Position numbers and translations under genes: made by a program. The notes beneath the pieces are model-generated. The model was not told where the DNA came from. It was given only the letters and a program-made list of their open reading frames with translations, and did not search any database. A DNA stretch of 64,000 bases. It comes from Calliopum simillimum. Its lineage: Eukaryota > Arthropoda > Insecta > Diptera > Lauxaniidae. This document shows, piece after piece, positions 22,843 to 33,288 of this stretch (its first letter is position 1; each line of letters opens with the position of its first letter). The stretch lies in contig OX638370.1 of assembly GCA_951812925.1 (NCBI GenBank), positions 24,047,964 to 24,111,963 of the forward strand, in the 5' to 3' direction.

Positions 22843-23330
22843 ATCCAACTTAATCACCGGCTATGATAAAGTCTATAGAATACTGCTAAAACAACTTCCT
22901 TCAGTTGCCCTTAAAAATCTATTGCATATTTAAAATAGTATCTTAAGTTAAGATTACTTCTCCAACTCTTGGAAAATCACAAAAATAATAAAGATCCATA
23001 AACCAGACAAAGACCTAACGCTGATGGGAGTCAAACAGACCGAACAATCTTTTGCCTCTTCCCTCTTAACTGTTTAAGAAGCTGCTGCTTGCCAAAATAC
23101 ATTATTTTATCCCAGTCATCAATTTGGGCTTAGACCTAGACACAGCGCTATGCAATAAGTCCACCGAATTAGTAATACCATTGCTTAGAAAAGCGTTTAA
23201 AGATAAGGAATATTAAAAAATAGATCTGGCATGAAGGTCTTACTTCCAAAATTAAAAAACTATTTCCTCCAAGCACACATCAAGTCATAGAGAGCTATTT
23301 AAGCAATATTTCTAAATATTCCAAATAAAA
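22843..23330 (+). pseudogene. Jockey-type non-LTR retrotransposon reverse-transcriptase remnant
   Basis: Read with several frame changes, the plus strand shows the usual order of a Jockey-like RT N-terminal region. It begins with a LLKQLPSVALKNL-like segment (usually ...KILPPKALxxL in relatives), followed by NSWKITKIIKIHKPDKDLT, corresponding to the W-K-x-A-x-I-x-x-I-x-KPGKDP motif. After that comes PSHQFGLRPRHSAM, corresponding to the HQFGFRxxHS motif. Stops and frameshifts make it non-functional. It ends abruptly where the IS630/Tc1-mariner element at 23333 begins. Confidence 0.6.
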
Positions 23331-23332
23331 TA

Positions 23333-24596
23333 AAGGGTTTTTCGATAAGAGCGCTACAAAAGTTTTTTTAAATAAAACAAAAACGGTTTTGGATATCAAT
23401 GAAATTCTTTATTCCTGTGAAAGTACATTCGATGCCATTATGTATGGAACTCGATTTCTTTTGCAGAAGTCCAGACGCTGAACCCAATTTTCGACAGTTT
23501 TCAAGCATAAATCGGCCGATACTACTGCAATTTCACGATCGATATTCGTACAAAGTTCATCAATCGTCGCTGGCTTGTGGCATAGACCATAGACTTGACG
23601 AAGCTCCACAGGAAATAGTCTAACGGAGTCAAATCGCACGATCGAGGCGGCCAATCGTCTGGGCCATTTCGTGAGATAACACGTTCACCAAACTTGGTTT
23701 GCAATAAACTGATTGTGACATTCGCTGTGTGGCTTGTGGCGCTGTCCTGTTAAAACCACATATTGTCCAAGTCCATATCATCCAATTCGGGCCAAAAATA
23801 TTCGGTTATCATTGAACGGTAGCAATTCCCATTCACAGTAACGTGCCGGTCTTGATCATTACGGAAGAAGTACGGCCTTATGGCGCCGCCGGCCCATAAA
23901 CCGCACCAAACCGTAATTTTTTCCGGGTGCAATGGTGACTAATGGAGTACGTGTGGATTGCTGCCTGACCAATAACGCATATTTTGCTTATTGACAAAGC
24001 CATTCAGCCAGAAATGAGCCTCATCGCTGAAGATGATTCATTTCATTTTCAAGTTGTTGCTCAGCCCAATTAACAAACATACGACGCTTCTGGTGGTCAA
24101 GCGGCTTCAGTTCTTGCGTCAATTTGATCTTGTAAGGATGTAGGCCAAGATCTTTTTGCAAAATTTGCCACAACGACGTCACAAAGATGTCCAATGCTTG
24201 AGAACGACGTGTGAGAGACACATTTGGGCTTTCTTGAACTGAAGCCTCAGCGGCAGGAGTATTCTCGACACTACGGGCACTTCTTTGTCTCACTGGCACT
24301 GGGAAATTTTGTACTATGCCTGTGGATTCAAATTTTTACACTAGACGCTCAATTGTTGATCTGGTAGGACGATTATGACGACCATAAATTGGACGTAGCT
24401 TTCTTAAAGTTGAGGCCACTGACTCCGAATTTCGGTAGTAAATTTTAATAATTTCTCTCGTTGTTGGCTCGTATATCTTTCCATGATGAAATGGCAAACC
24501 TTACTGAAGAGAAATGTCAAGGGAGCGGGAAAAACTATGGCGTCGTTTGCTGTCCCAATCGGTCTACTTTTGTAGCGTCCCTATTGAAAAACCCTT
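23333..24596 (-). mobile_element. IS630/Tc1-mariner superfamily transposon, broken transposase
   Basis: About 1264 bp flanked by TA on both sides, with inverted ends AAGGGTTTTTCGATAAGAGC (left) and AAGGGTTTTTCAATAGGGAC (right, inverted), both continuing GCTACAAAAG. The minus-strand transposase is split over several frames. The N-terminal part (24021-24299) includes LGLHPYKIKLTQELKPLDHQ and FVNWAEQQLEN. The middle (23750-23932) has KITVWCGLWAGG and VTVNGNCYRSMITEYFWPEL. The catalytic segment has FQQDSATSHT, followed by WPPRSCDLTPLDYFLWSF. The two aspartates there (QQD and SCD) are 37 positions apart by my count, as in D37D-type elements. A stop also follows NMWF. Immobile on its own, though its ends look intact. 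Confidence 0.75.
23409..24299 (-). pseudogene. Broken DDxD transposase of the element above
   Basis: This is the span of recognisable transposase coding sequence, read from 24299 down to 23409. At least three frame changes or gaps occur: the segment between QLENEMNHLQ and the HPEKITVWC motif, which should carry the first catalytic FSDEAHF region, is shortened or out of frame, and two overlapping frames cover 23522-23704. The C-terminal part has TIDELCTNIDREIAVVSADL and WVQRLDFCKRN. No functional protein is expected. Confidence 0.7.
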
Positions 24597-25600
24597 TATA
24601 AAAGCTTCACCTCCAGAGGTTATTCAATAAACTAGAGTTCAAAGATACGCGTGAATTTTTTCAGAATTTTAGAGTTCTTCAAAACTTTCTTCAAAAAAAA
24701 AAAAAAAATTTAAAAAGTTGAAAAATCCTAAAAATATTCACACGTATTCTTTGAACAATTTTTTAAACGCTAAAATTTTTATAAGAACATAGTCCTCATT
24801 TCTTAAGTACCGTTTGGTATTCCTTTTGTATCGAAACAAAGTTTTGACCAAAAAACATGTTTTTTTTAGCCAAAGTAGGCCTTCAGTAGAATCATAAGTG
24901 ATCTATTGGTTTTTCTCGGGATGAAAAAAAAAATATATTTAGTTATCGTTATTAAGAGTCTTTCTAACTTTTAAAACGGTGTGTGGATGAATCTTAATTT
25001 TGCTCCTTTGTATTGTCCAGTCCTCTGTGATACGAGAAGCAAGAGTTACTTTTTTACAAACTTCAAAAATCATAACAGCCTCTACAAACAATATAAATAC
25101 GAAATCTTTACTAGTTCTTACCAAATATTTTTTTAAAGCATTTGATCCTTTATAGAAAAGGTCTTAGAATTTTTTATCCTGCAACTCACCGTTCAAAAGT
25201 TATCGATCGCAATTGAAACAGCAACGCGCTTCATATATTCGCAGGAAAGCTTTGCAAAGTTTCCCTCAATTGGGATTTCCCCAACACTATGGGGGTTATC
25301 GTGAAAAAATATTCCCCAGGATTTTTTCTCAGACAGCCGTGCAATCTCTTTCGCAACCCCTCTATAACTTGCACAAGAAGAACTATAACATATTTTTTGT
25401 AAAAATTAGCTTGAGCTGCAAAACTATCTGTTTGTATAAGTTTATATTCAATTTTAATTTTTGTTCCGTTTTTTACAAATTAAATTCACATTACATATTA
25501 CTTAAAAATTTAGCATTCTGACTTATGCATAATAATTATTAATTATAATTAACTTTAAAATAAATAAATAATTTAATTTAATTTCCGTATTATCTCTATT
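24597..25600. other. Noncoding DNA with an isolated consensus kappaB site
   Basis: 24905-25020 is the second copy of the short repeat at 20415-20530. At 25272-25282 GGGATTTCCCC is a textbook Rel/NF-kappaB consensus in plus-strand reading, 330 bp beyond the 3' end of member 4. The 102-codon open frame at 25213-25521 does not look like a protein. No gene called. Confidence 0.35.
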
Positions 25601-25611
25601 CAATTCAACAC

Positions 25612-25983
25612 TTAAAAATTATGCGTAAAACTCACACCAGCACCATAATCGGCTCTGCCATGATGATCGAAATTCTTGCTGGCCTGAGCAAAAGCCTCTA
25701 ATCTGCTGTTTCCATTATTTCTTGACCAAATAAGGTGGTTGTATGCCGCAGATCCAACTGTACCAAAGCGATCGCGATCTAAGGCAAGATCAATGCTGCC
25801 TGATTGTGGTGAACGTGCTACGCGTAAATGTTCAGGAGCTACGTAATCGGGCGCCAGCACTTGATGTTCATTTTTCAAAAGTGCGTAATTTTCGTAGGGC
25901 TCATAAGGTAAAGCTGTAGCGACTGTTAGGGCAAAAACGACAGCCAACAAAGTGGCAAAAATATTGAAATTACTTGAAGACAT
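25612..25983 (-). CDS. Attacin/edin-like peptide precursor, cluster member 4 (type A-like)
   Basis: 123-aa prepropeptide: signal peptide 1-24 (core FATLLAVVFALTVATA), then a propeptide 25-57 starting LPYEPYENYALL and ending HLRVAR. The 66-aa mature peptide (58-123) begins SPQSGSIDLALDRDRFGTVG, with NNGNSRLEAFAQASKNFDHH and a C-terminal THNF. Its leader belongs to type A. The mature part has several private changes: LIWSR for NLWSA, EAF for DAY, and YGAGV for YGGGL. It is a single exon, with its ATG about 100 bp from the TATA box. It stands upstream of, and divergent to, the chimeric member 5 at 29323, from which it is separated by a 2-kb degenerate satellite. Presumed secreted antimicrobial effector. 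Confidence 0.87.
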   Translation of the reverse strand: MSSSNFNIFATLLAVVFALTVATALPYEPYENYALLKNEHQVLAPDYVAPEHLRVARSPQSGSIDLALDRDRFGTVGSAAYNHLIWSRNNGNSRLEAFAQASKNFDHHGRADYGAGVSFTHNF

Positions 25984-26080
25984 TTTCGTTGTTATTGTTT
26001 ATTTTGAAACACACTTTGAGTGATGTATTGAAGCTGAAGTATAATAACTGTATGATGCTTTTCAGTATGGTGAACAATCA

Positions 26081-26204
26081 TTTTATAGCTTAAGCTTTGG
26101 TTGTTTTTAGCGTTTTAATCGGAATTGTGGGAATCACATGTGGCGTAGATAAGCAACATACATGTGTTATCAGTGGCTAAAGCTTTAATTAAATGGGAAG
26201 CACC
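26081..26204 (-). promoter_or_regulatory. Promoter of cluster member 4: TATA, kappaB-like and GATA sites
   Basis: TATAAAA is the complement of 26081-26087. A kappaB-like TGGGAATCAC occupies 26128-26137, and GATAAG occupies 26148-26153, a 10-bp gap. GGGAAGCACC lies at 26195-26204. The kappaB plus GATA pair is the standard arrangement of fly fat-body immune promoters; binding here is inferred. Confidence 0.6.
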
Positions 26205-26639
26205 GGCTCTTTTTTGGGATTTTAAAATGTACAGAATTGGGATGATGCTGAAAGATTTGCGAAGTTTATTTCTTAAAAATATAAAAAAGTACAAAAAGTC
26301 AATATGAATTCAATTCAATACCTGTCTAATAAAACTTAGCTAGAGACCACAAATTTACTCTTAATTTCTTGATGAACAAATTTTTAAATTGATTGATTAG
26401 TTTACTCATAATTGATTTCTTTTGTTGTGAACTCTTTACAAGGCAGGGGAAAAACACTTAGCAAACATTAGTGGGAGAGACAGTGACACTTCGAGGTATA
26501 TTTTTTGCGAATAAATAAATTGTATTTTATTCAAAACTTTAGCATTGTTTTGAGCGCTGTTTGTAAAGAAAAGGTACGGCCGGCAGACGTTCGAATTTCA
26601 AAAAGTAAGTTAAATATAATTTTTTGCGTATTAAAAGTA
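26205..26639. other. Unassigned AT-rich DNA
   Basis: No gene, repeat or RNA recognised. Confidence 0.3.
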
Positions 26640-28720
26640 CTAAACAAGATATTAGATTAAGTAGTCGTCTGCCCCTGCCAACGTTTAACAAATAACGTCT
26701 GCCAGCCTCTATAATATTAAAAAAAAAAAAAATGTTTTTTCGTATAAAATAAACATTGATCTGACTAACTTTCACATAAAACTCATCAAGAAACTACAGA
26801 AAACATTAATCTGCCTCTCTTAACGACACATAAAATATGTCTGCCAACAGCATGAACATGTCAGAAAATGGAAAAAAATGTATTAAACAAGAAAAGATAT
26901 TATTTTGTTGATTCACAAAGTTTAAGAATTACGGCAAGTACGCCTTATCTGACGTAGTAAGAAATTTATCTGACAAACAAGTTGTGAGATTACATCAAAA
27001 TTTAACTAAAAATTTAAGTCTGCCATTCCTAACATTGTTTAAGGTACGTCTGCCAGAACATGGAAGTGTCAAAAAATGGAAAAAAACGTTTTAAATTAGA
27101 AAAGACAAAATTTAACTCATTTATTGGGCTCCATAGTTACGGAAAAATATCATGCGTCTCATCTAACGTGGTAAGAAAAGGATCTCCCAAGCACATGAAA
27201 ATCATAAAAAATTTGTTTAAGTGTTGTACAACTTTAGCGAATACTTTAAGAACTCATAAAAATCTTACAGAAAATTTAAGTCTGCCACTCTTAACTTCGT
27301 ATAAAGTTCGTCTGCAAACAACATGAAAGTGTCAAAAATGGAAAAAACGTTTTATATCAGCAAAGATATTGAAAAATTATTATTTTATTGATTTGTAATG
27401 TCAAGAGTTTTAGAAAAAAAACAAGTACCTTATCCGATGTGATTAGAAAAAGATTTAACAAACAAGTTGAGAGATTGATTCTAGCTGAAAATTTTTGTTT
27501 GCCACTCCTAATTTGGTACAAGTTAGATACGTATGCCGTCAACTGCGCTTCATCTCATGTGGTATAAAAAATATCTCCGAAACACATGAAAATGAAAAAA
27601 AAAAAAAAATTTGTTTGAGTGTTGTACAACTTTAGCAAATATAATGTTGTGCACACTCAAAGGACTCATAAAAATATAACTGACAATTTAAGTCTGCCAC
27701 TCATAACTGCGTATGAAATACGTTTGCCTATGCAATAGAACGTATAAACAACATTATAAGGGTGTATTTAACGCATAATTATATTGATTTACATACTTAT
27801 AGTCATCAAGATCAAAATCAAATGGCAGAATACACTCTAACACTCTTAAAGCTCAGTAAGATATACCAATAAAAATGTTTGCCGGCTGCATCAAATGCTG
27901 AAAAAAATACGTCTGCCGACCATTTGTGTTAAATATGGCAAACAAAAAAACATATGTTTATAGTATACTTCAATATATTGCAGAAAACTGTCGTCTGCCA
28001 CTCATAATGTTGTATAAAAAACGTCTGGCGAATTCATGAAAGTGAAAAAAATACGATATTCCATAAAATATAGCAAAAAAAAATTTTCGCGTGCCCCATT
28101 TAATGCAGAAAAAAATACTTCTGCTAACCTTATATAGAGGCAAAAAAAAAAAAAAAAAAAATATATAAGGCAAAAAAATCACATACATATAGTATCCATC
28201 AAAATATTGCAAAAACTGTAGTCTGTCACTCATAATGTTGTATGAAAAACGTCTGCCGCACACATGAACGTAAAAAAAATTCTACAGAGCTTAATAAGAT
28301 TTACCGAAAAATGATCGCCTGCCGCATCTAACGTAGAAAAAAAAAATACGTCTGCTGACCATATGTCTTAAATATGGCAAAAAAACAAATCATATATTTA
28401 AAATATGCGTCGAAATATTGCAGAAAACTGTCGTCTGCCACTCATAATGTTGTATCAAAAACGTCTGCCAAACGTATGATCGTAAAAAAAATAACGATGT
28501 TATTGAGCTCAATGAAATATACTTAAAAATTCATCAGCCTCATCTTACGCAGAAAAAAAAAATTCTGCCGACCTTAGACATATTTTAAACAGGTAGTTAA
28601 AAAAACACATCACATCACATGCTTATAGTATTCGTCGAGATACTGCAGAAAACGGTCGTCTGCCACTCATAATGTTGCATCAAAAACGTCTGCCGAACAC
28701 ATAAGCTTATCAAAAAAATT
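26640..28720. repeat. Degenerate GTCTGCC satellite-like array
   Basis: Over about 2 kb the motifs CGTCTGCC, CTGCCACTCATAATGTTGTA and GAACACATGAAARTGAAAAAA recur. The repeat spacing becomes regular, roughly 220 bp, between 27960 and 28710. Units near 28000, 28230, 28430 and 28660 are the most alike and the older ones to the left are more degenerate. No coding function. It separates the divergently oriented members 4 and 5. Confidence 0.6.
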
Positions 28721-29150
28721 GTTATAATGCTTTTTATAAATGAAGGCAGATATATTTTTTTAAAGTCATCGAAATATTATAACAGTTATGATTATCTGCT
28801 TATTACAAGAAAATAAAAAAAAAAACAAGTCTGTAGCGTATTTTTTATATATTTATTATAATGATAGTTCAAATTATAAAAATTTAAACTAACAAAAGAA
28901 GTATTTATAGCACTGACTTCTTAGGTCTTCGGCTATATCAGGTCTGTAGAGTATATTCGCTTCAAGTATCCGTGTTTGGCATATTTTACAAATGGCACAA
29001 AACGTTTTTTCTCCCTGCGTTATGACATCAAAGGGTCGTAAATGTGTGACAAAAAAATAATAATAATCTTAATAGATAGTTATTTTTTCAGAAGCTGCAA
29101 ATGGTGATTTACTTCTATTCAAAGCAAAACATTGGTTATATGCACATTAA
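28721..29150. other. Unassigned DNA upstream of member 5
   Basis: Nothing recognisable apart from the promoter elements listed separately. Confidence 0.3.
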
Positions 29151-29152
29151 AA

Positions 29153-29201
29153 GTGACTCCCTAGTTCATATATATTCGTACTAAGAAGCTTTAGATATAA
29201 A
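29153..29201 (+). promoter_or_regulatory. Promoter of cluster member 5
   Basis: GTGACTCCCTA at 29153-29163 (minus-strand reading TAGGGAGTCAC) is a variant of the kappaB-like box of the family. TATAAA lies at 29196-29201, 127 bp before the ATG, with an initiator-like GTTCAGAT at 29228. I see no adjacent GATAAG, unlike the typical members. Confidence 0.45.
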
Positions 29202-29322
29202 CAGCTCAAACTAAAGAAAAAACATCGTTCAGATAGCACATTGACATCAGACAGTTTTGAAATTTCAAGCACTATACATCATTGAAAGCATTTCAAAATA
29301 AAAGAGAAGTTAAAAACCAACT

Positions 29323-29706
29323 ATGTCTCTAAGGAATATCCATAACCTCGCTACTTTGCTCGTTCTCACTTTTGCCTTGGCAACTGCTTCAGCATTACCT
29401 CATAAGACCTACGAAAACTACTCCACACTGGAACATAATATTGAACAGCTGTCTTACAGCAAAATTCTCGAAAATTTACGTGAAGTACAAGGTGGTAATA
29501 TTGAAAAAGAGCAGGCGCAAGTTGACCAAACACTTTCAACATGGGCCGACGCCAATTGTGAGTCGATTTGCAAGCTTGTAGCTGATTCCAATTGTATGGA
29601 AAAGTGCCGATTAATGGCAAAACTGCCAAAAAAGAGCCGAAACGATTGTTGGCCCATCAGGCATGTGAAAAATTGGACTACTGAATGCTTAACAGTTCAC
29701 TATTAA
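29323..29706 (+). CDS. Chimeric secreted peptide: family leader joined to a novel six-cysteine domain (member 5)
   Basis: Predicted 127 aa. Residues 1-24 (LATLLVLTFALATASA) and the propeptide start LPHKTYENYSTLEHNIEQLSY are clearly homologous to type A members. After NLREVQGGNIEKEQ all resemblance to the glycine-rich mature peptide ends. The C-terminal ~55 residues carry six cysteines at 79, 83, 91, 95, 109 and 122: CX3C-X7-CX3C-X13-C-X12-C. Paired CX3C spacing is the pattern of two-helix disulfide hairpins (alpha-hairpinin-like), a structural guess. The region is also Lys/Arg-rich (RLMAKLPKKSR). The RVAR processing site has become LREV, so the leader may not be removed. The even cysteine number and the intact frame argue for a functional secreted peptide rather than decay. 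Role unknown; a defence peptide or protease inhibitor is possible. Confidence 0.8.
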   Translation: MSLRNIHNLATLLVLTFALATASALPHKTYENYSTLEHNIEQLSYSKILENLREVQGGNIEKEQAQVDQTLSTWADANCESICKLVADSNCMEKCRLMAKLPKKSRNDCWPIRHVKNWTTECLTVHY

Positions 29707-30860
29707 GCAGGAATTACAGTGAACAACGCTTTTAAGGATTTTATTGAACTAATGCAGAACAATTATATTTTTTACTATTTAATTTATGATAATAACAATA
29801 AATATGTAATTTCAACAAAATATTTTGCAAGAGAGATTTTTTTTAGTGAGTGTCATGTATCCGTATTTAGGTCATAAATCCCTAAATATTCAAAACATAT
29901 TCCCAAGAAGTATAACCTTTATATATTACCAGTCAATCTGCTAGAAATTGGAACATAGAACTCAGCGTCTGACCTAATGAGCGCCTTGATTCATTAAATA
30001 GTTGCAGAAGTATTAAAAGTATTCCAAAAATTTACCGCTGAATTTATGGACTTTGTCAAAACCAAGCCTAACCCAGGTAAAATTTTTGGAAAAAAGAGAT
30101 CTATGCCCTTACCGAAACTAAAGAGTGTTGCATATTATTCGCATTGAATATTTTTTGAAACTGGAGATTTGTTTTCTGTATCATCAGGGAGGCGTTTACC
30201 ATTAAAAAATTGTTTGTTGAACAAAATAAATACTTTTCGCTCTATATATATATTTATTATCCAAAATTACAATTGGGATGCACTGAATGCGAAAGCCTTC
30301 ATGGAAGCTCACTATCTTAATTAAAGCTCTATATGAGGTCTTCAAGTTAAGAATTACATAAAATGTGAAGCTCTCAGACTTTTTTTCAATTCCAAGTCTG
30401 GTGTTCGTAAAGTTTGTTTGATAAAAACAATCCCGTTTTTAAACGCAAAGGATAATGTTCTCAGTAGAGCGTTAGAGTCTACAAATTGTGATATTCAGTG
30501 AGCCTTCAGTAGGTGATTCCACATTATTAAAAACATTGACATAAAAATACAACTCAGAAGCTTTGTGCTCTAAGGCAAGAAAAAGGATTTGAGGATAAAT
30601 TTGAGCCACTACAAACAACTCAAAAAAAAATCTACCTAAATATGTATCTATACAGGAGTATTTAAAAGCATACAAGAGTTTTTCGAGATTTTGTTTTTAA
30701 ATTAAATTTAATATATTTTTATACAATATATGTAAACAGTAAGTACAATAAATAAATAAATTAAATGTTTCTAAATAAATTACTAAAGATTTGATAACGA
30801 TAAGATAAATAAATAACAAAATAATTTGATTTTGCTGTGCAGCTGCTCATTGTCCTGTTG
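29707..30860. other. Unassigned noncoding DNA
   Basis: A polyadenylation-type AATAAA lies near 29798 for member 5. Nothing else recognised; the short frame at 30472-30675 is not protein-like. Confidence 0.3.
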
Positions 30861-30863
30861 TCC

Positions 30864-31232
30864 TTAGAAACGATGTTCAAAAGTTAAACCACCACCATAA
30901 TTTGGTCTGCCATGGTGATCAAAATTCTTGCTGGCCTGTGCATAAGCATCCAATCTGCTGTTGCCATGATTTGCTGACCAAAGATTGTGATTGTATTGCG
31001 CAGAGCCAACGGTACCAAAACGATCGTGATTTACGCCAAGATCAATGCTGCCTCCTCGTGGTGAACGTGCCACACGTAAATGTTCTTCAGGAGCTTCGTA
31101 ATAGTTCAGCTGTGCAATATCTTCCAATGGTAAATAATTGTCGTAGCGCTCATAAGGTAAAGCTGTAGCGGCTGCCAAGGCGAAAGCGACAACCAGCAAA
31201 GTAGCAAAGATGTTAAAGTTCTTTAAAGACAT
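30864..31232 (-). CDS. Attacin/edin-like peptide precursor, member 6 (type A, pair 1)
   Basis: 122-aa type A prepropeptide: signal peptide 1-24, then a propeptide 25-56 (LPYERYDNYLPLEDIAQLNY ... EEHLRVAR). The 66-aa mature peptide (57-122) begins SPRGGSIDLGVNHDRFGTVG and contains YNHNLWSANHGNSRLDAYAQ, then ASKNFDHHGRPNYGGGLTFE and HRF. Compared with members 9 and 10 it has only a few changes in the propeptide, and its mature peptide appears identical. It is divergent to type B member 7 (33509), forming the first A/B pair. The gap between them is enlarged by a CTCATGAG satellite. Presumed inducible haemolymph antimicrobial peptide. Confidence 0.9.
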   Translation of the reverse strand: MSLKNFNIFATLLVVAFALAAATALPYERYDNYLPLEDIAQLNYYEAPEEHLRVARSPRGGSIDLGVNHDRFGTVGSAQYNHNLWSANHGNSRLDAYAQASKNFDHHGRPNYGGGLTFEHRF

Positions 31233-31330
31233 TTTTTTTGTAATTTTTATTTGCGTTGGAATACGCTGAGTGTTGTATTGAGCTTGAAGTTGAAGAACTG
31301 TTTGTTGCTTTCATGCACGTTCAAAAGCGT

Positions 31331-31478
31331 TTTTATAGCATGTGGGCTTCTGACTTAAAGCATCTTACGATTAGCCTAGAGTTAATGTGGGATTCACTTT
31401 TTTTGCCGTAGATAAGAAACTTTATGTGTTATCAGTGCATTCAAAATATTTATTTCTTTAGAATAAGCAAAAAGTACC
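31331..31478 (-). promoter_or_regulatory. Promoter of member 6
   Basis: TATAAAA is the complement of 31331-31337. The kappaB-like TGGGATTCAC is at 31388-31397, and GATAAG at 31411-31416, a 13-bp gap. AAAAAGTACC lies at 31469-31478. Confidence 0.65.
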
Positions 31479-31859
31479 AAGCATTTTTAATTTCCCAGCT
31501 GTTTCGGAAAGTGGAGCTTATTTTTTCTGTCTTTAAAATAACAGCAAGTCATATTAAGAAATGATATAGAAATGCAAAGTTTTGAAGTGCTTAATATGTA
31601 CGTATGCATTTAAAATATTTTTGAGAGAGGTTTGAGTTTTCTTCAAATAATAATTAAAGAAATTATAGAATATACAAAAGCAATGTGGTAGTTTTTGTTG
31701 AAAAAAGTTATTTTTAGAGAAATTTTTTAATATTCCAAAAAGAAAAAAAAAATTGTTCAAGTTCCAACAATATCTGTTTCTCAATAAGTGTCTTTTGCAA
31801 GACCGAATACTCCAAAAATCATGAGATTGTATAGAATTGAGAATTTCAACTTTAAAAAC

Positions 31860-32770
31860 GAGTTTTTTCGTTTGTTTTGTATTATTTTTATTTTTTAAAT
31901 GTCTCATGGGACTATAAAAATACTATCATGAGATTAAAAAACTGTCATGAGAGTTTAATTTTTATTCTTAATTTTTTTTTTATGTTTTTTTCTTTACAAA
32001 GGCAAGAATAGTGTTTACGATTTCCTCCATCATTTCTCTGAAAAACTACTTAATCTATCGTGTACTCTGTAGCTCATGAAATCTTTTACAATTGCTCTGC
32101 ACAGCCATGACATTTTATAATATTGAAGTTTTAACTTTAAAAACAAGCTTTTTCCTCTTTTTAAAACTTAAAAATTTTTTTATGAAAAATCTCATGAGAT
32201 TAAAAAAAACTCTCATGAGACTTTAAATAAGTGTCATGAGTTTTTTTAAATAACTTTTTTTTTGAGAAAAGCAAGAATAGTGCTTCAATTCCCCCGAATA
32301 TTTCTCTGGGAAACTAAGAAGGCTATCGCTCATGAGATTTTACAAAATTGTTCTCCATATATACCCATGAGATTTTATAATATTGATAAGTTTTAACTTT
32401 AAAAAAGGGTTTTTTTTGTATTTTAAAATAAAAATTTTTTATGAAAAAACTCTCATGGGACTAAAAATATGTGTCATGAGATTTTTTAAAATTTTATTTT
32501 TTTGACAAAAGCAAGCATTTTGCCTTCAATTCCCGCCAATATTTCTCTGAAAAACTAATTACTCTATCGTGTACTCCATAGCTCTTGAGATTTTATACAA
32601 TTGAGGATTTCAACTTTAAAAACCAGCTTTTTTGTCCAGTTTGCAGTTCAAAAATTTTTTCTAGAAAAATTTTCATGCCATTAAAAAAAAACACTTTTAT
32701 GAAATTAAAAAAAAAACTAACATGAGATTTTAATTTTTTTATTTATATTTTTAGTGACAAGAATGGCTTA
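31860..32770. repeat. CTCATGAGATT degenerate tandem array
   Basis: Palindromic CTCATGAG or TCATGAGATT occurs many times, embedded in units of about 230-260 bp. Each unit holds a TTCAACTTTAAAAANNAGTTTTTT block, then TCATGAGA boxes, a GCAAGAATAGTG block, and TTTCTCTGAAAAACTA followed by TCTATCGTGTACTC. About four degenerate units are visible. It sits inside the shared upstream region of the divergent members 6 and 7. Confidence 0.6.
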
Positions 32771-33059
32771 AAAATTCTTTCCAATATTTCTCTAGAGCAC
32801 AAATATCTTGCTGAAAACACAGTTTCCGGTGATTTAGAACAGCCGCGTTTCCTGACAGTTTGAAAGTTTCTTACCAAAGGTAATAATTAGAAATATATAA
32901 TTCCTCCACAAATATAGGTATAATTCTTAGCCATATTCCATTGAAGGCATTTATTAATAAAACTTAATATGAATATTTTTTTTAACTTGTTACTAGAGTG
33001 TTTCCCCTTCGAGCATAGCCGTATCTACTTAAAAATTCAAGCGAAGGCATGAATTTTGA

Positions 33060-33240
33060 AACAGAACATCGAATGTAAAACGTATTTCCCCTAAAACAAG
33101 TACACTACTACACATTTCACATTCATTCATGAAATTTTAACGTAATTTTTTGATCACTCATAAGCTTACAACCTTTAAATTATTCTGTTTGCAAAAAATT
33201 TTAAATATTTATTGAATTTGAATGAAAAATACAAGGCCGC
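33060..33240 (+). promoter_or_regulatory. Conserved distal block upstream of type B member 7
   Basis: This stretch, about 270-450 bp before the ATG, has recognisable counterparts at the same relative place upstream of members 8 (37740-37930, inverted), 11 (43125-43290) and 13 (48418-48580). Shared features are an AAACGTATTTCCCC-like start, a TTCATTCATRAAAT box, GTGAACACGCATAAACTTAC-like text and a TTATTNYGCTTGCAAAAA box. Conservation outside the core promoter may mark an enhancer, or may simply reflect recent duplication. Confidence 0.4.
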
Positions 33241-33288
33241 AGGGGGACTTCTCTCAAACAGCATCTTTTCCATAAGTAAATATAGAGC

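Noticed and set aside
27960..28720. Possible CRISPR-like array of regularly spaced GTCTGCC motifs
   Set aside because: Repeats are degenerate, units are ~220 bp with no unique spacers, and the DNA is eukaryotic. It is a satellite-type array.
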